64,000 bases of DNA, from assembly GCA_030426245.1 (NCBI GenBank), contig JAUHYZ010000011.1:1-64000 (forward strand). Reading direction: 5' to 3'. The notes beneath the pieces were generated by a model. That model was not told the origin of the DNA and made no database searches. It saw only the letters and a program-made list of their open reading frames with translations. This DNA comes from Alphaproteobacteria bacterium. Its GTDB lineage: Bacteria > Pseudomonadota > Alphaproteobacteria > Sphingomonadales > Sphingomonadaceae. Shown here one piece after another: positions 27,216 to 35,841 of this stretch. The first letter of the stretch is position 1; the number at the start of each line of letters is the position of its first letter. A program made the position numbers and the translations under genes.

Positions 27216-27362
27216 TTCGCTGGCCAGTCTGCGCCTGCGTGCACTCCTTAACAGCGCGGCATTGAGGCGGCCTACTTGTCAATGGCCTGCAATTTCGGGC
27301 CTTCCCCCCTCATTGCACCGATGCGCCACCCGGCCCGAGCCATTCGCCCCTGGGAGATCCCG

Positions 27363-28193
27363 ATGAAGACCAAGCCTTTCCTGCTCGCCACCTCCGGCAA
27401 AACCGTCGACGGCCGGGAGATCAACCCGGACTGGCTTCGCCAGATGGCGAAGAATTACGATCCCAAGACTTACGGCGCCCGCCTGAATATCGAGCATATT
27501 CGAGGCCTTAGCGGCACTTCGCCCTTCATGGCCTATGGCGACGTGCTCGAGCTGTCGGTGAAGGAAGATCACGAAGTCGTGATCGCCGGCAAAACCGAGA
27601 AGCGCACGGCGCTGTTCGGCATTTTCGAAGTGACGGACGATGCCAAGAAGCTGAACGATGCCGGCCAGAAGGTCTACCCATCGGTGGAGATCGATCTGGA
27701 CTTCGCCGGCAATGGCGAGGCCTACATGATGGGCTGCGCCCTGACGGACAGCCCCGCCTCGATCGGCACCGATCGCATGACCTTCAATCGCACCGCGCCT
27801 GGGCACGAAACCGTGAAGGACAAGGATCTGGGCGGGACGCTGGAATTCGCGGATCCCGAACCCGCCGCCACGGCAGCGGCCGATGAAGTCAAAAGCTTTT
27901 TCAGCAAGCTGACCGAATTGGTTTCCGGCACCGCGCCCAAGCAGGAACCGAAAACCGACCCCCAGCCCCAGGAACCGCAGCAATTCGATGCTGCCACCTT
28001 CACCAAGGAGCTGGGCGAAACGCTGGAAAACGCCTTCGCCAAGCAGTCCCAGCTCACCAAGTCCGCGATTGATGCGATCGAGGGCAAGGTCGAAGCGCTC
28101 TCCCAGGTGATCGAGAACACCGAAGAGCCCGGCCAAGGCGCCCGCCCGGCAGCCACCGGCGCCAGCGGCAACCAGTTCTCGGCCGAGTTCTAA
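27363..28193 (+). CDS. O: Capsid scaffolding protease (P2 GpO family)
   Basis: From the ATG at 27363 (GGGAGAT upstream) a 276-residue protein. The N-terminal half is the serine protease with candidate triad Asp23, His45 (NIEHIRG) and Ser107 (VYPSVEID), matching the spacing known for P2 GpO. The C-terminal half is Gln/Pro-rich then helical and acts as internal scaffold. It cleaves itself and the capsid protein N-termini during head assembly. Confidence 0.92.
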   Translation: MKTKPFLLATSGKTVDGREINPDWLRQMAKNYDPKTYGARLNIEHIRGLSGTSPFMAYGDVLELSVKEDHEVVIAGKTEKRTALFGIFEVTDDAKKLNDAGQKVYPSVEIDLDFAGNGEAYMMGCALTDSPASIGTDRMTFNRTAPGHETVKDKDLGGTLEFADPEPAATAAADEVKSFFSKLTELVSGTAPKQEPKTDPQPQEPQQFDAATFTKELGETLENAFAKQSQLTKSAIDAIEGKVEALSQVIENTEEPGQGARPAATGASGNQFSAEF

Positions 28194-28249
28194 GCCCCTC
28201 CGCCCGCCACAAACTTCCTAGCCGCGCCCTTCGTCACAGGACCGAAACG

Positions 28250-29383
28250 ATGAACAAGAAAACCCGCCTTCTCTTCAATTCCTACCTCGCCACCATCGCT
28301 TCGCTCAATCATGTCGAAAGCACCGCGCACGAATTCGCGGTGGAGCCGGTCATCGAGCAGAAATTCGAGGAAAAGCTCAAGGAATCGATCGAGTTCCTGG
28401 GCAAGATCAGCTTCGAAAACGTGCCGCAGCAGAGCGGCCAGACGCTCGGCCTGGAAAGCGCGAGCTCCATCATGGGCCGCACCAACACGGCCGGCAATAC
28501 GCGCCGCCAGCCCGTGGATCCGACGGACAACGGCGAAACCAACACCTACGAGTGCAAGCAGACCGATTTCGACTGGGCGCGCAGCTATGCGGCCCTGGAC
28601 AAATGGCGCCACAAGCCGAATTTCGAGCAGCTGCTGGCCATGGCCATCCTCAAGCAGCAGGGCCGCGATCTGATCATGTGCGGTTGGCATGGCGAAAGCC
28701 GAGCCGCCCAGACCGATCGCGACACCTATCCGCTGCTGCAGGACGTCAATGAGGGCTGGCTACACAAAATCCGCACGAACTCGCCTGCCCAGGTGTTCGA
28801 CGATGGCAATCTGACCGTTCACAGCGACGGCACGGATGACGACGAAACCAAGGCGATCTACGTCAAGGCCGACGCCACCCTGTTCGACGGCAACGCCGCC
28901 GCGCATGACGATCCCGGCGGCGCCAGCGTGGCAGAGGCCGATTACAGCTCGATCGATGCCCTGGTGCTCGATGCAGCTCGCCTGATCCCGGAATGGCATG
29001 CGGACGATACCGAGCTGGTCGTTATCGTCGGCCGCAATCTGCTGGACGACAAATATTTCAGCATTGCCCAGGCCACCGGCGCCACCGCCACCGAAGTGGA
29101 AGCGACCGATCGCATCATCCGCTCGACGAAGACGCTGGGCGGCCTGCCGGCCGTGCGCGTCCCGTTCTTCCCTCCCAATGCCATCCTGATCACGCGGCTC
29201 GATAACCTCGCCATCTACAACCAGGAAGGCACGCGCCGCCGGCGCCTGGCTGACGAACCGGAATACAACCGGATCGCCAACTACGAGAGCGTGAACATGG
29301 ATTACGTGATCGAGGATTACGACCTGGTGGCCCTGGTCGAGAATATCTCGATCGGCGCCGCACCGGCCCGCCCGGACGCATAG
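28250..29383 (+). CDS. N: Major capsid protein (P2 GpN family)
   Basis: A 377-residue protein starting MNKKTRLLFNSYLATIA. Typical P2-N segments are VEPVIEQKFEEKLKESIEFL, TDFDWARSYAALDKW and the MNMDYVIEDYDLVALVENI-like C-terminus (here VNMDYVIEDYDL). It forms the icosahedral shell. Length is close to P2 N (357). It follows O by 56 bases. Confidence 0.95.
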   Translation: MNKKTRLLFNSYLATIASLNHVESTAHEFAVEPVIEQKFEEKLKESIEFLGKISFENVPQQSGQTLGLESASSIMGRTNTAGNTRRQPVDPTDNGETNTYECKQTDFDWARSYAALDKWRHKPNFEQLLAMAILKQQGRDLIMCGWHGESRAAQTDRDTYPLLQDVNEGWLHKIRTNSPAQVFDDGNLTVHSDGTDDDETKAIYVKADATLFDGNAAAHDDPGGASVAEADYSSIDALVLDAARLIPEWHADDTELVVIVGRNLLDDKYFSIAQATGATATEVEATDRIIRSTKTLGGLPAVRVPFFPPNAILITRLDNLAIYNQEGTRRRRLADEPEYNRIANYESVNMDYVIEDYDLVALVENISIGAAPARPDA

Positions 29384-29542
29384 GGATACACGAGAGGCGT
29401 TGACGGCGTGACCTGCCATCCGGGGCGGCATCGCTAGAGCCAGAAGCATAGGGGGAGAGGCAGATACGGGCCAAGGCCTTCCTGCCAGCGTCCCCCGCCC
29501 GCCGCCGGATAGAGCGGGCGCCCCAACAAGAGGAAAGCCGCC

Positions 29543-30307
29543 ATGTTCAGCCCTGCCCTTCGTAACCGTCAAAAGCTGCTCGCCCGCCACTCCGCCCGGA
29601 AAGGCGGCAAGCCAAACAAGGCCGCGCCCGCGCCGGCGATCGAAGAGAGCAACCCGGCGACTTCCGAATATCAGCAGCTGCTGGCCAAGCTGCATGACGA
29701 TCTGCGCGCCCTGTCGGAGATCCAGTCGATCGAAATGCGCATCGAAAAGAAGCGCAGCATGATCCAGGCCTTCCTGCCCTGGTGCGAAGGCGCCCTGTCG
29801 ATCGAGGAAGGCGCCCAGGCGCCGCAGGATGAAATCCTGGTCACGGTGATGATCTGGGCGCTGGATATCCAGAACTGGGATCTGGCGCTGACGATCGCCG
29901 CGCACTGCATCAAGCATGGGCTGGCACTGCCCGAACGCTACAGCCGCACGCTGGGCTGCCTGGTGACCGAAGAGATCGCCGAATACGCGATCCAGAATGA
30001 AGGCAAAGTTCCGCACGAAGTGCTGATGCGCGCCCGGCCGGGCGATGGCCCGGAATATGACATGCCCGACCAGGCGCGCGCGAAATTCCACCGCGCCCTG
30101 GGCGAAAGCTTCGCCCGCCAGGCGGAGACCTTCGATCCGAAGGCCGAAAGCGCGCCGGCAGGCGGCAAGCCCGCCCTGATCGATTCCGCCCTGTCCGAGC
30201 TGCACCGCGCGCTGCAGCTCAACAAAAAGGTCGGCGTGAAGAAACATGTCCAGGAGCTGGAACGCGAAGCCAAGAAGCTCGCGCAGGCTGCTGGCGAAAA
30301 GGACTAG
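29543..30307 (+). CDS. M: Terminase small subunit / endonuclease (P2 GpM family)
   Basis: A 254-residue protein with family stretches YQQLLAKLHDDLRALSEIQS, the LPWCEGALSIEEGAQAPQDE segment and WALDIQNWDLAL. GpM recognises and cuts cos DNA together with GpP. The C-terminal 60 residues are helical and basic. The 160-base gap before it holds no gene. Position after N matches P2. Confidence 0.92.
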   Translation: MFSPALRNRQKLLARHSARKGGKPNKAAPAPAIEESNPATSEYQQLLAKLHDDLRALSEIQSIEMRIEKKRSMIQAFLPWCEGALSIEEGAQAPQDEILVTVMIWALDIQNWDLALTIAAHCIKHGLALPERYSRTLGCLVTEEIAEYAIQNEGKVPHEVLMRARPGDGPEYDMPDQARAKFHRALGESFARQAETFDPKAESAPAGGKPALIDSALSELHRALQLNKKVGVKKHVQELEREAKKLAQAAGEKD

Positions 30308-30431
30308 CGAGCTCGCCCACGGCGCTCGGGGGCGGTGATGCGGAAACTTCGGGATTTCCCGCAAGTCAGCCGCTGATCCTCACCCCCGTAAACCGGGCGG
30401 GCGGCAAACAGGCCCCTAGCGGCAAGGAACC

Positions 30432-30908
30432 ATGAACGACATCATTTCCACCCCACCGGCCCCGGCCTCGCCAGATGGCAGCAAGGTTGTGACCAGTGAT
30501 TGGTGGCCCGAAATCGATGTGAACGATCTGCGCGACCGGCTGAAGCTGGAAGGCGAGATCCCGCACCCGCGCCTGGTCGAAGCGATCGAACATGCCGTGA
30601 TCGTGACAGTGGACGAACTGGCCGACTGGCAGAAGGCGAAGAAGGCCGCTGGATTTGAGCGTCTGGAAGACGTGGATCCGGACAATGTGCTGGGCAACCG
30701 CACGCGCGAGGAAGTTCTGTTCCTCTCCGCCGTGGCTGCGCATGCCGCCGCGCGCCTGGCCGCGCGCCATCCCGATCTGACCGCCACGCGCGAAGGCAGC
30801 GAGCGCGCCGATACGCGCCGCAGCCTGGCCGACAGCTTCCTTTCGGATGCCACTCGCGCGATCCGATCGATCAAGCGTGAACCCGGCACCATGTCGGAGC
30901 TGGTCTGA
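30432..30908 (+). CDS. L: Head completion protein (P2 GpL family)
   Basis: A 158-residue protein with the GpL hallmark WWPEIDVNDLRDRLKLEG near the start, a central helix with AVIVTVDELADWQ, and the C-terminal DTRRSLADSFLSDATRAIRS. GpL is the adaptor that closes the filled head below the portal. Its stop overlaps the gene X start by one base. Confidence 0.9.
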   Translation: MNDIISTPPAPASPDGSKVVTSDWWPEIDVNDLRDRLKLEGEIPHPRLVEAIEHAVIVTVDELADWQKAKKAAGFERLEDVDPDNVLGNRTREEVLFLSAVAAHAAARLAARHPDLTATREGSERADTRRSLADSFLSDATRAIRSIKREPGTMSELV

Positions 30909-31126
30909 TGGCCGCCCAGGAAACCGTAATGAGCCGCGCCGGCGAGACGCTGGATCTGCTGCTGTGGCGGCATCGAGGCCGCACGGCCGGCCTGGCCGAG
31001 CAAACGCTGCTGCTCAATCCAGGAATTGCTGACCTTGGCCCGGTGCTGCCCGCCGGCCTTTCGATCGTGCTGCCGGCCGAGGCTTCGGCGCAGCCGCTGC
31101 GCGAAACCGTGAAACTGTGGGGATGA
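30908..31126 (+). CDS. X: Tail protein X (P2 GpX, LysM-like)
   Basis: A 72-residue protein with a compact LysM-like pattern: AGETLDLLLWRH, LLLNPGIADLGPVLPAG and a terminal VKLWG. P2 GpX is a small essential tail protein. It overlaps L by one base and the holin gene by four. Confidence 0.9.
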   Translation: MAAQETVMSRAGETLDLLLWRHRGRTAGLAEQTLLLNPGIADLGPVLPAGLSIVLPAEASAQPLRETVKLWG

Positions 31127-31332
31127 GCGAAGTGAGCGACCCATTCCGAGAGATGTCAGAAGGCGCGAAGCATTTCGTCGATGGCATTTCGATAATTACT
31201 TGCTTGGGGGCGCTTGTGCAGATTCTGCCGTCGATCGCTGCCGTCCTGACCATCCTCTGGACCGGCATCCGTATCTACGAAACCGAGACCGTTCAGCGGC
31301 TGATGCAACGCATGAAGGGGGGAGCCGAATAA
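31123..31332 (+). CDS. Putative holin, single-helix type
   Basis: A 69-residue protein from the ATG overlapping the X stop. The only hydrophobic stretch (ISIITCLGALVQILPSIAAVLTILWTGIRIY, about residues 22-52) could form one long or two short helices. A charged C-terminus (RLMQRMKGG) and position before the endolysin indicate a holin. It overlaps the endolysin start (TAATG). Confidence 0.68.
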   Translation: MSEVSDPFREMSEGAKHFVDGISIITCLGALVQILPSIAAVLTILWTGIRIYETETVQRLMQRMKGGAE

Positions 31333-31805
31333 TGCGCCTTTCCGAGCATTTCATGCTGTCCGAGTTCACCAAGAGCCAGACGGCATCGCGCCTGGGCCTG
31401 GATAACACGCCCAGCGACCAGGAAATCATCCGCATGCAGGCGCTCTGCCATCATGTGTTGGAACCGGTGCGCAATCACTTCATGCGGCCGGTGGTCCTCT
31501 CTTCCGGCTTCCGCAGCGATCCTGTCAATCGCGCCATCGGGGGATCCCGCACTAGCCAGCACCGCCTGGGCGAAGCCGGCGATTTCGAGATCCCCGGCCT
31601 TTCCAACGTCGAGGTCGCGCAGTGGATGCACCGCCACCTGAACTATGATCAGCTGATCCTGGAATTCTACACGCCCGGCGATCCCAATAGTGGCTGGATC
31701 CATGTCAGCTGGCGGCCGAACTATCGCAACCAGGAGCTGACCGCACGCCGCGAGCGCCGCTGGGGCCGCTGGAAGACGGTCTATTATGCGGGGCTGCTGC
31801 CATGA
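31332..31805 (+). CDS. Endolysin, peptidase M15A family
   Basis: A 157-residue protein. The M15A zinc-site pattern is present: SGFRSDPVNRAIGGSRTSQH, then GEAGDFEI, and the C-terminal WIHVSW. His and Asp of SQH/GDF and His of WIHVSW are the expected zinc ligands. Such enzymes cut peptide bonds in peptidoglycan. There is no signal peptide, so holin release is expected. It overlaps the following membrane gene by four bases. Confidence 0.88.
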   Translation: MRLSEHFMLSEFTKSQTASRLGLDNTPSDQEIIRMQALCHHVLEPVRNHFMRPVVLSSGFRSDPVNRAIGGSRTSQHRLGEAGDFEIPGLSNVEVAQWMHRHLNYDQLILEFYTPGDPNSGWIHVSWRPNYRNQELTARRERRWGRWKTVYYAGLLP

Positions 31806-32149
31806 AGATGCCGAAACCCCGAGACATCATGCGCGGCTGCCTGGTGCTGCTGCTGCTGGTCGCCTTCCAGGTTGCCGTCTTCTGGCTGTTTCAGTTCCCG
31901 ATCCCCAAGGAGAACCGGGATCTGGTCACCTATATGCTGGGCCAGCTCTCCGGCTTCGTCGGCGCCGGCATCCTGTTCTATTTCGGCACCACGCAATCGA
32001 GCCGCGAAAAGTCAGAAGCGCTCGAGCGGATTGGCGAACATGGCGGCCCGCCCAGGGGCGAGCGCCGCGATCGGCGTTGCACGTGCCCGCCCAAACCATC
32101 CTTCGGCCATGAAGAGACAGGGGAGTTTCCCGATGACGAAGCTCGTTAA
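31802..32149 (+). CDS. Two-helix membrane protein, second holin or antiholin candidate
   Basis: A 115-residue protein with two membrane segments (about residues 10-33 and 44-62) and a hydrophilic, Arg/Pro-rich C-terminus. It lies between endolysin and spanin genes, overlapping both. The position suggests a role in lysis timing; the exact function is not visible. Confidence 0.6.
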   Translation: MKMPKPRDIMRGCLVLLLLVAFQVAVFWLFQFPIPKENRDLVTYMLGQLSGFVGAGILFYFGTTQSSREKSEALERIGEHGGPPRGERRDRRCTCPPKPSFGHEETGEFPDDEAR

Positions 32150-32540
32150 GGCCGTTGCCAAATATCTGGGCATCCAGCCCTGGATCGTGATCGCCGCAGC
32201 TGTGGTGCTGGTGATCGCCAGCGCCGGCATTGCGAAGTGCTCCTACGATTCCGCGGTGATCGAGAAGCACACGACCAAGGCGAACAACGAAACCCTGCGC
32301 GGCACGATCGAGGCCAATGACCAGGCCGCCAATGAACAGTTGGCCGACCAGCGCGATCTCGAGGAAATCCGGAGGAGTTACAACGATGCGATCTTCAATC
32401 CGCCGCCTGGCTCTGATCCCGATGCTCGCGTGCGCTTCGCTTGTGAGCGCCTGCGGCGCTTCGGTCATCGAGAAGCCGATCTACCCGAGAGCTGCCGACA
32501 TGCAGGCAGTGGTCGCGGAGGAACCGAAGCCGACCCTTGA
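32133..32540 (+). CDS. Inner-membrane spanin (Rz-like)
   Basis: A 135-residue protein from the ATG at 32133. One membrane helix (IVIAAAVVLVIASAGIA, residues about 19-36) is followed by a long predicted coiled coil (NNETLRGTIEANDQAANEQL and on), the usual i-spanin design. The second half of the gene contains the start of a lipoprotein gene in another frame, the Rz/Rz1 arrangement. It links inner and outer membranes in the last step of lysis. Confidence 0.78.
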   Translation: MTKLVKAVAKYLGIQPWIVIAAAVVLVIASAGIAKCSYDSAVIEKHTTKANNETLRGTIEANDQAANEQLADQRDLEEIRRSYNDAIFNPPPGSDPDARVRFACERLRRFGHREADLPESCRHAGSGRGGTEADP

Positions 32541-32697
32541 TATCGCCGAGGATCCGGAGGCCGACGCCGACTATTCCGCCAGTCATGACGAATGGTCGAT
32601 CGGCATCTCCCGCGCCGGCGGCCGTTTATGCCGCTGGTTTGTGAAACAGGGCGCCCCTTACGACTTCTGCCCGGCGAAGCCCGCCAACGAAGACTGA
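32386..32697 (+). CDS. Outer-membrane lipoprotein spanin (Rz1-like), nested start
   Basis: A 103-residue protein starting at the ATG at 32386, preceded by GGAGGAG, inside the i-spanin gene in a different frame and running about 157 bases past its end. Signal peptide and lipobox LVSAC give Cys23 as lipidation site. The mature part is Pro- and acidic-rich. Context and embedding make it the o-spanin partner. Confidence 0.75.
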   Translation: MRSSIRRLALIPMLACASLVSACGASVIEKPIYPRAADMQAVVAEEPKPTLDIAEDPEADADYSASHDEWSIGISRAGGRLCRWFVKQGAPYDFCPAKPANED

Positions 32698-32716
32698 TCA
32701 GATCTGGAGAACAACC

Positions 32717-33112
32717 ATGCTGGTAAAAATTAGCGATACCGTCCGCATCGAGGATGGCCCCCCGCGCAAGCGCGCCGTGGCGACCGAGGAACTGCTTAGC
32801 AACCAGGCGACGGCCGACCACTACCAGGCTAGCCGCGATGCCACGCCCGAAGAGATCGAGGATCCTTCGATCGACACCAAGGGCGGCAAGCGCAAGTTCC
32901 TGGACTCGATGGGCAAGCCGATCGAGCTGGGCCAGGAGATGGATTACATCGACTGGAAAGCCCCGCCGGAAGAGCGCGTGTGGAACGTCTATCAGCTCGA
33001 GGACGTGCCGCTGAAATCGGCCAAGGCCAAAGGCAAGACGACGCCGAAGTTCATGCCCAAGGGCACCTTCGCCACTTTCGAGGAAGCGAACGACTTCGCC
33101 ATCACGCTGTAA
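32717..33112 (+). CDS. Hypothetical phage protein
   Basis: A 131-residue soluble protein starting MLVKISDTVRIEDGPPRKR, with no signal or membrane segment and an acidic middle (EEIEDPSIDTKGGKRKF). It is in the late operon between lysis genes and the repeat protein, where P2 has no gene. I do not recognise the family. A virion decoration or chaperone is possible. Confidence 0.6.
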   Translation: MLVKISDTVRIEDGPPRKRAVATEELLSNQATADHYQASRDATPEEIEDPSIDTKGGKRKFLDSMGKPIELGQEMDYIDWKAPPEERVWNVYQLEDVPLKSAKAKGKTTPKFMPKGTFATFEEANDFAITL

Positions 33113-33157
33113 GCCGCATCCGCATTTGAGCCGCTATCGCCACCAGGGACAAAGCCA

Positions 33158-33532
33158 ATGACCTTCATTTCCGACAACATGCTAGACGCCGCACTGAATT
33201 ACATGGTCACACATGGCGACCGGATGGATATCTGTTCGCAGGAACCGGCCAACGTCACCGAAGCCACCAGCACATATTCGCTGGGCAACAAGACCGGCGT
33301 TTCCGCCGGCGCGCCGGAGAATGGCGACAGCAGCGGCCGCAAGTCCACGATCGAGGCCGTGGCCGGTGGAACGGTTACGGACGAAGATCTGGCCACGCAT
33401 TGGGGCTTTTCGAAGATGACTGCGACCGCCGAGCTGCTCGTGGCCAATTCGATCGCCAGCCCGCAGAACGTCTACACCGCCAATCCCTGGTCTATGGGCG
33501 CCGTTGCGGTGACGATGCCCGATCCGGCCTAA
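33158..33532 (+). CDS. Hypothetical virion-associated protein
   Basis: A 124-residue protein rich in Thr, Ser, Gly and Ala, starting MTFISDNMLDAALNYM. Composition and the repeated small residues suggest a beta-rich structural protein. It lies between another unknown and the repeat protein, read in the late direction with an AGGGACAAAG stretch upstream. No family recognised. Confidence 0.6.
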   Translation: MTFISDNMLDAALNYMVTHGDRMDICSQEPANVTEATSTYSLGNKTGVSAGAPENGDSSGRKSTIEAVAGGTVTDEDLATHWGFSKMTATAELLVANSIASPQNVYTANPWSMGAVAVTMPDPA

Positions 33533-33611
33533 GCCGCGATCGAGACCTGGCTGCGGATCCTCTGCGCGCTAGATCCGCAGCCGCCAGCGCGCGGAGGGAA
33601 CCGGCCAGGCA

Positions 33612-35531
33612 ATGCCCGCCACAGACTATCAGAAGGGCGAATGGACGCTCAAAGACGGGGCCGGCCTTGCCACCGACAGCTCCGGCAATGGGCATGACGC
33701 CACGCTGACAGGCGGCGCCACATGGGAAGATGACGGCGTCTCTACCGATAGCGACGGCGAATATATCCTCATTCCCGACCATGCCGATTGGGACAGCCAC
33801 GGCACCCGCGTAACGATCCATGTGATCCGCTTCAACGAGCTGCGCGCCGGCGATGAACAGTGCATCGCCGATCGCGACCTGTTCGGCAGCGGCCGCCAGT
33901 TTCAGCTGCGCCTGGACAACGATAACAAGATCAACTTCCTCTACCGCTACAACGGCACCAGCGGCACGTCCCCGATCATCGGCACCTATGAGCCGGACGT
34001 TGGCGAGCTGCTGCTGATCACGACAATCAAGCGCGCGGACAAGACGATCGCGATCCGCATCAACCAGGTGCAGAACGCAACTGGCACCATTTCCGGCACG
34101 CCGAACGACACCAGCGATCGCACGATCAATCTGTGCGGCCGCAACTCGCCCGGATCCGAGAACAACATGGGCGGCGTGATGTATTATTCCGCCTATTATA
34201 CGGGCCTGCCCGATGCCGATATTCCGGAAGCGGAAGCCATCGCCATGGCCCTTTCCGGCCAATATGCGATCGCACTGACCGGCTCGCCCGTCATGGCCGG
34301 CGCGCCTTCAACCGGCACGGCAGGAATCGTCCAGGTGCAATCGCTGCAGGCCGCCGCCGTGGCCGGAGCAGCACCAACGATCGGCACGCCGGCATTCGCC
34401 CAGGATCAAAGCCTGGGCGCTGGATCCATCAATGCCGGCAGCCCGGCAGCTGGCACGCCTGAAATCAGCCAGGGGCATGTGCTGGCTGCAACCGCAGTGG
34501 CGGCCGGCGCAGCCGCAGCTGCAAGCCCAGCGATCGCCCAGCAGCAAAGTCTGCAGGCGCAATCGGCCGTGGCAGGCATCCCAATCATGGACGCGCCCGC
34601 AATCGGCCAGACGCACGGATTGACGCCGGCCGACCTGTCGACCGGGCCGCCGACAGTTGGCAGCCCCACCGTGGCGCAGGATCAGATCCTGGCCGCATTG
34701 CCGATTTCCGCCGCCGCCGCCGCTTTGGCCAGCCCAGCGCTGGCCCAGACCCAGAATTTCACCGGCAATGCCATCCAGGGCGATCCGCCGATCGTCGGCC
34801 TGGGATCGATGGGAGTTGATCAGGCGCTGGCTGCAGATCCGGTAACGTCCGGCGCGCCGCAACTGGCCCTGGCAACGCTGCTGCAGGATCATGCCCTGGC
34901 GGGATCCCCGATCGCCGCCGGCACGCCGCAGCTGGGCAGCCCAGCGATCGCTTCCGAGCATGTCCTGGCCGGCAGCGCCATTCTCGCCGCTGCGCCCGTT
35001 CTGGGCAGCGCCGTGCTCTCCCAGCAGCAGGCCCTGCAGGGCCAAGACGTGACAGCGGCCGCGCCCGCACTGGCCGCCGCCTCGATCGTGCAGCTGCAGT
35101 CCTTCTCTGCCGGCCTGGTGACGTCTGGCGCCCCGATCGTGGAGACGGCAGAATTTGGCACTGCCGTTAGCTTCTCTGCAGATCCGGTTACGTCCGGCGT
35201 TCCACAGCTGACCCAGACAACGCTGCTGCAGGACCATGCTCTGGCGGGATCCCCGATCGCGGCGGGCACGCCGCAGCTGGGCAGCCCGGCGATCGCTTCG
35301 CAGCATGGGCTGACAGCCACCGGGATCGAGGCCGCGCCGCCGCTGATCGCATCCGGTCTGCTGGCCCAGCACCACCTTCTGGCAGCGGAACCCATATTCG
35401 CGGCCGAGCCGATCGTGGGAACGGCCGCCCTGGATCAAAAGGGACTGATCCCGTCCTGGCGCCAAGCAGTGGTCGAACCGCTGCTGCGCTACGCCGAAGT
35501 GGAAGAGCTGATCCGCAGCGCGGCCGTTTAG
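33612..35531 (+). CDS. Long repeat protein with N-terminal LamG/concanavalin-like domain
   Basis: A 639-residue protein. Residues about 1-215 look like a LamG/concanavalin-type beta-sandwich (WTLKDGAGLATDSSGNGHDA, ITIHVIRF-like strands, VMYYSAYYTGLPDADI). Residues about 220-605 consist of roughly fifteen degenerate units of about 25 residues with the pattern (A/S)G-x-P-x-x-G-(S/T)-x-x-(I/L)-x-Q-x-x-x-L. The last 30 residues (SWRQAVVEPLLRYAEVEEL) are not repetitive. Two units are near-identical at DNA level (see repeats). Probably a virion surface or fibre-like protein; function unknown. Confidence 0.75.
   Translation: MPATDYQKGEWTLKDGAGLATDSSGNGHDATLTGGATWEDDGVSTDSDGEYILIPDHADWDSHGTRVTIHVIRFNELRAGDEQCIADRDLFGSGRQFQLRLDNDNKINFLYRYNGTSGTSPIIGTYEPDVGELLLITTIKRADKTIAIRINQVQNATGTISGTPNDTSDRTINLCGRNSPGSENNMGGVMYYSAYYTGLPDADIPEAEAIAMALSGQYAIALTGSPVMAGAPSTGTAGIVQVQSLQAAAVAGAAPTIGTPAFAQDQSLGAGSINAGSPAAGTPEISQGHVLAATAVAAGAAAAASPAIAQQQSLQAQSAVAGIPIMDAPAIGQTHGLTPADLSTGPPTVGSPTVAQDQILAALPISAAAAALASPALAQTQNFTGNAIQGDPPIVGLGSMGVDQALAADPVTSGAPQLALATLLQDHALAGSPIAAGTPQLGSPAIASEHVLAGSAILAAAPVLGSAVLSQQQALQGQDVTAAAPALAAASIVQLQSFSAGLVTSGAPIVETAEFGTAVSFSADPVTSGVPQLTQTTLLQDHALAGSPIAAGTPQLGSPAIASQHGLTATGIEAAPPLIASGLLAQHHLLAAEPIFAAEPIVGTAALDQKGLIPSWRQAVVEPLLRYAEVEELIRSAAV
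34831..34962 (+). repeat. Direct repeat copy 1 inside repeat protein gene
   Basis: A 132-base segment, starting CTGCAGATCCGGTAACGTCC, recurs 345 bases downstream with few differences. The offset is 115 codons, so the frame is kept. It encodes the units with DPVTSGAPQL and HALAGSPIAAGTPQLGSPAI. Confidence 0.85.
35176..35307 (+). repeat. Direct repeat copy 2 inside repeat protein gene
   Basis: The second copy of the 34831-34962 segment. Most differences are third-codon changes plus a few residues (GAPQLALA versus GVPQLTQT). This points to a fairly recent duplication or gene conversion within an old repeat array. Confidence 0.85.
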
Positions 35532-35549
35532 AGAGACAGGAGCAGAGCA

Positions 35550-35840
35550 ATGCGCGATATCAAGTACGACCCGAAGGATCCGGATGACGTGGACAATTTC
35601 CAGCTCGACTGGAAAAAACGCGTGAAGGATCCGGACGTGATCGTCGATAGCACCGCCGCCCCGGCCGAAGGGGACGAGTCCGGCGTGGTGATTGTAAGCC
35701 AGAACTATATCGGAACGGTGCAGACCGTCCGCGTTTCGGGCGGGATCCCCGGCACGACTGCCCGCATCACCTGCCACATTGTGACGGCAGAAGGGCTGGA
35801 ATGGGACCGCACCTTCCAGACCCGCATCAAGGAAGCCTGA
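35550..35840 (+). CDS. Hypothetical beta-sandwich phage protein
   Basis: A 96-residue protein. An acidic, charged N-terminus (YDPKDPDDVDNFQLDWKKRV) precedes a strand-rich part (SGVVIVSQNYIG, TARITCHIVTAEG, WDRTFQTRI) that looks like a small immunoglobulin-like domain. It lies 18 bases after the repeat protein gene and just before tail gene R, so it is probably a virion component. Confidence 0.62.
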   Translation: MRDIKYDPKDPDDVDNFQLDWKKRVKDPDVIVDSTAAPAEGDESGVVIVSQNYIGTVQTVRVSGGIPGTTARITCHIVTAEGLEWDRTFQTRIKEA

Positions 35841-35841
35841 C

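Noticed and set aside
27216-27362. Ogr-type late promoter (TGT-N12-ACA) between divergent genes P and O
   Set aside because: The expected dyad could not be found at a sensible distance; no promoter is claimed here.
34300-35420. Regular short repeats that could suggest a CRISPR array
   Set aside because: Repeats are protein-coding, degenerate and without spacers; period about 75 bases in frame. No CRISPR array or cas gene was seen in the window.
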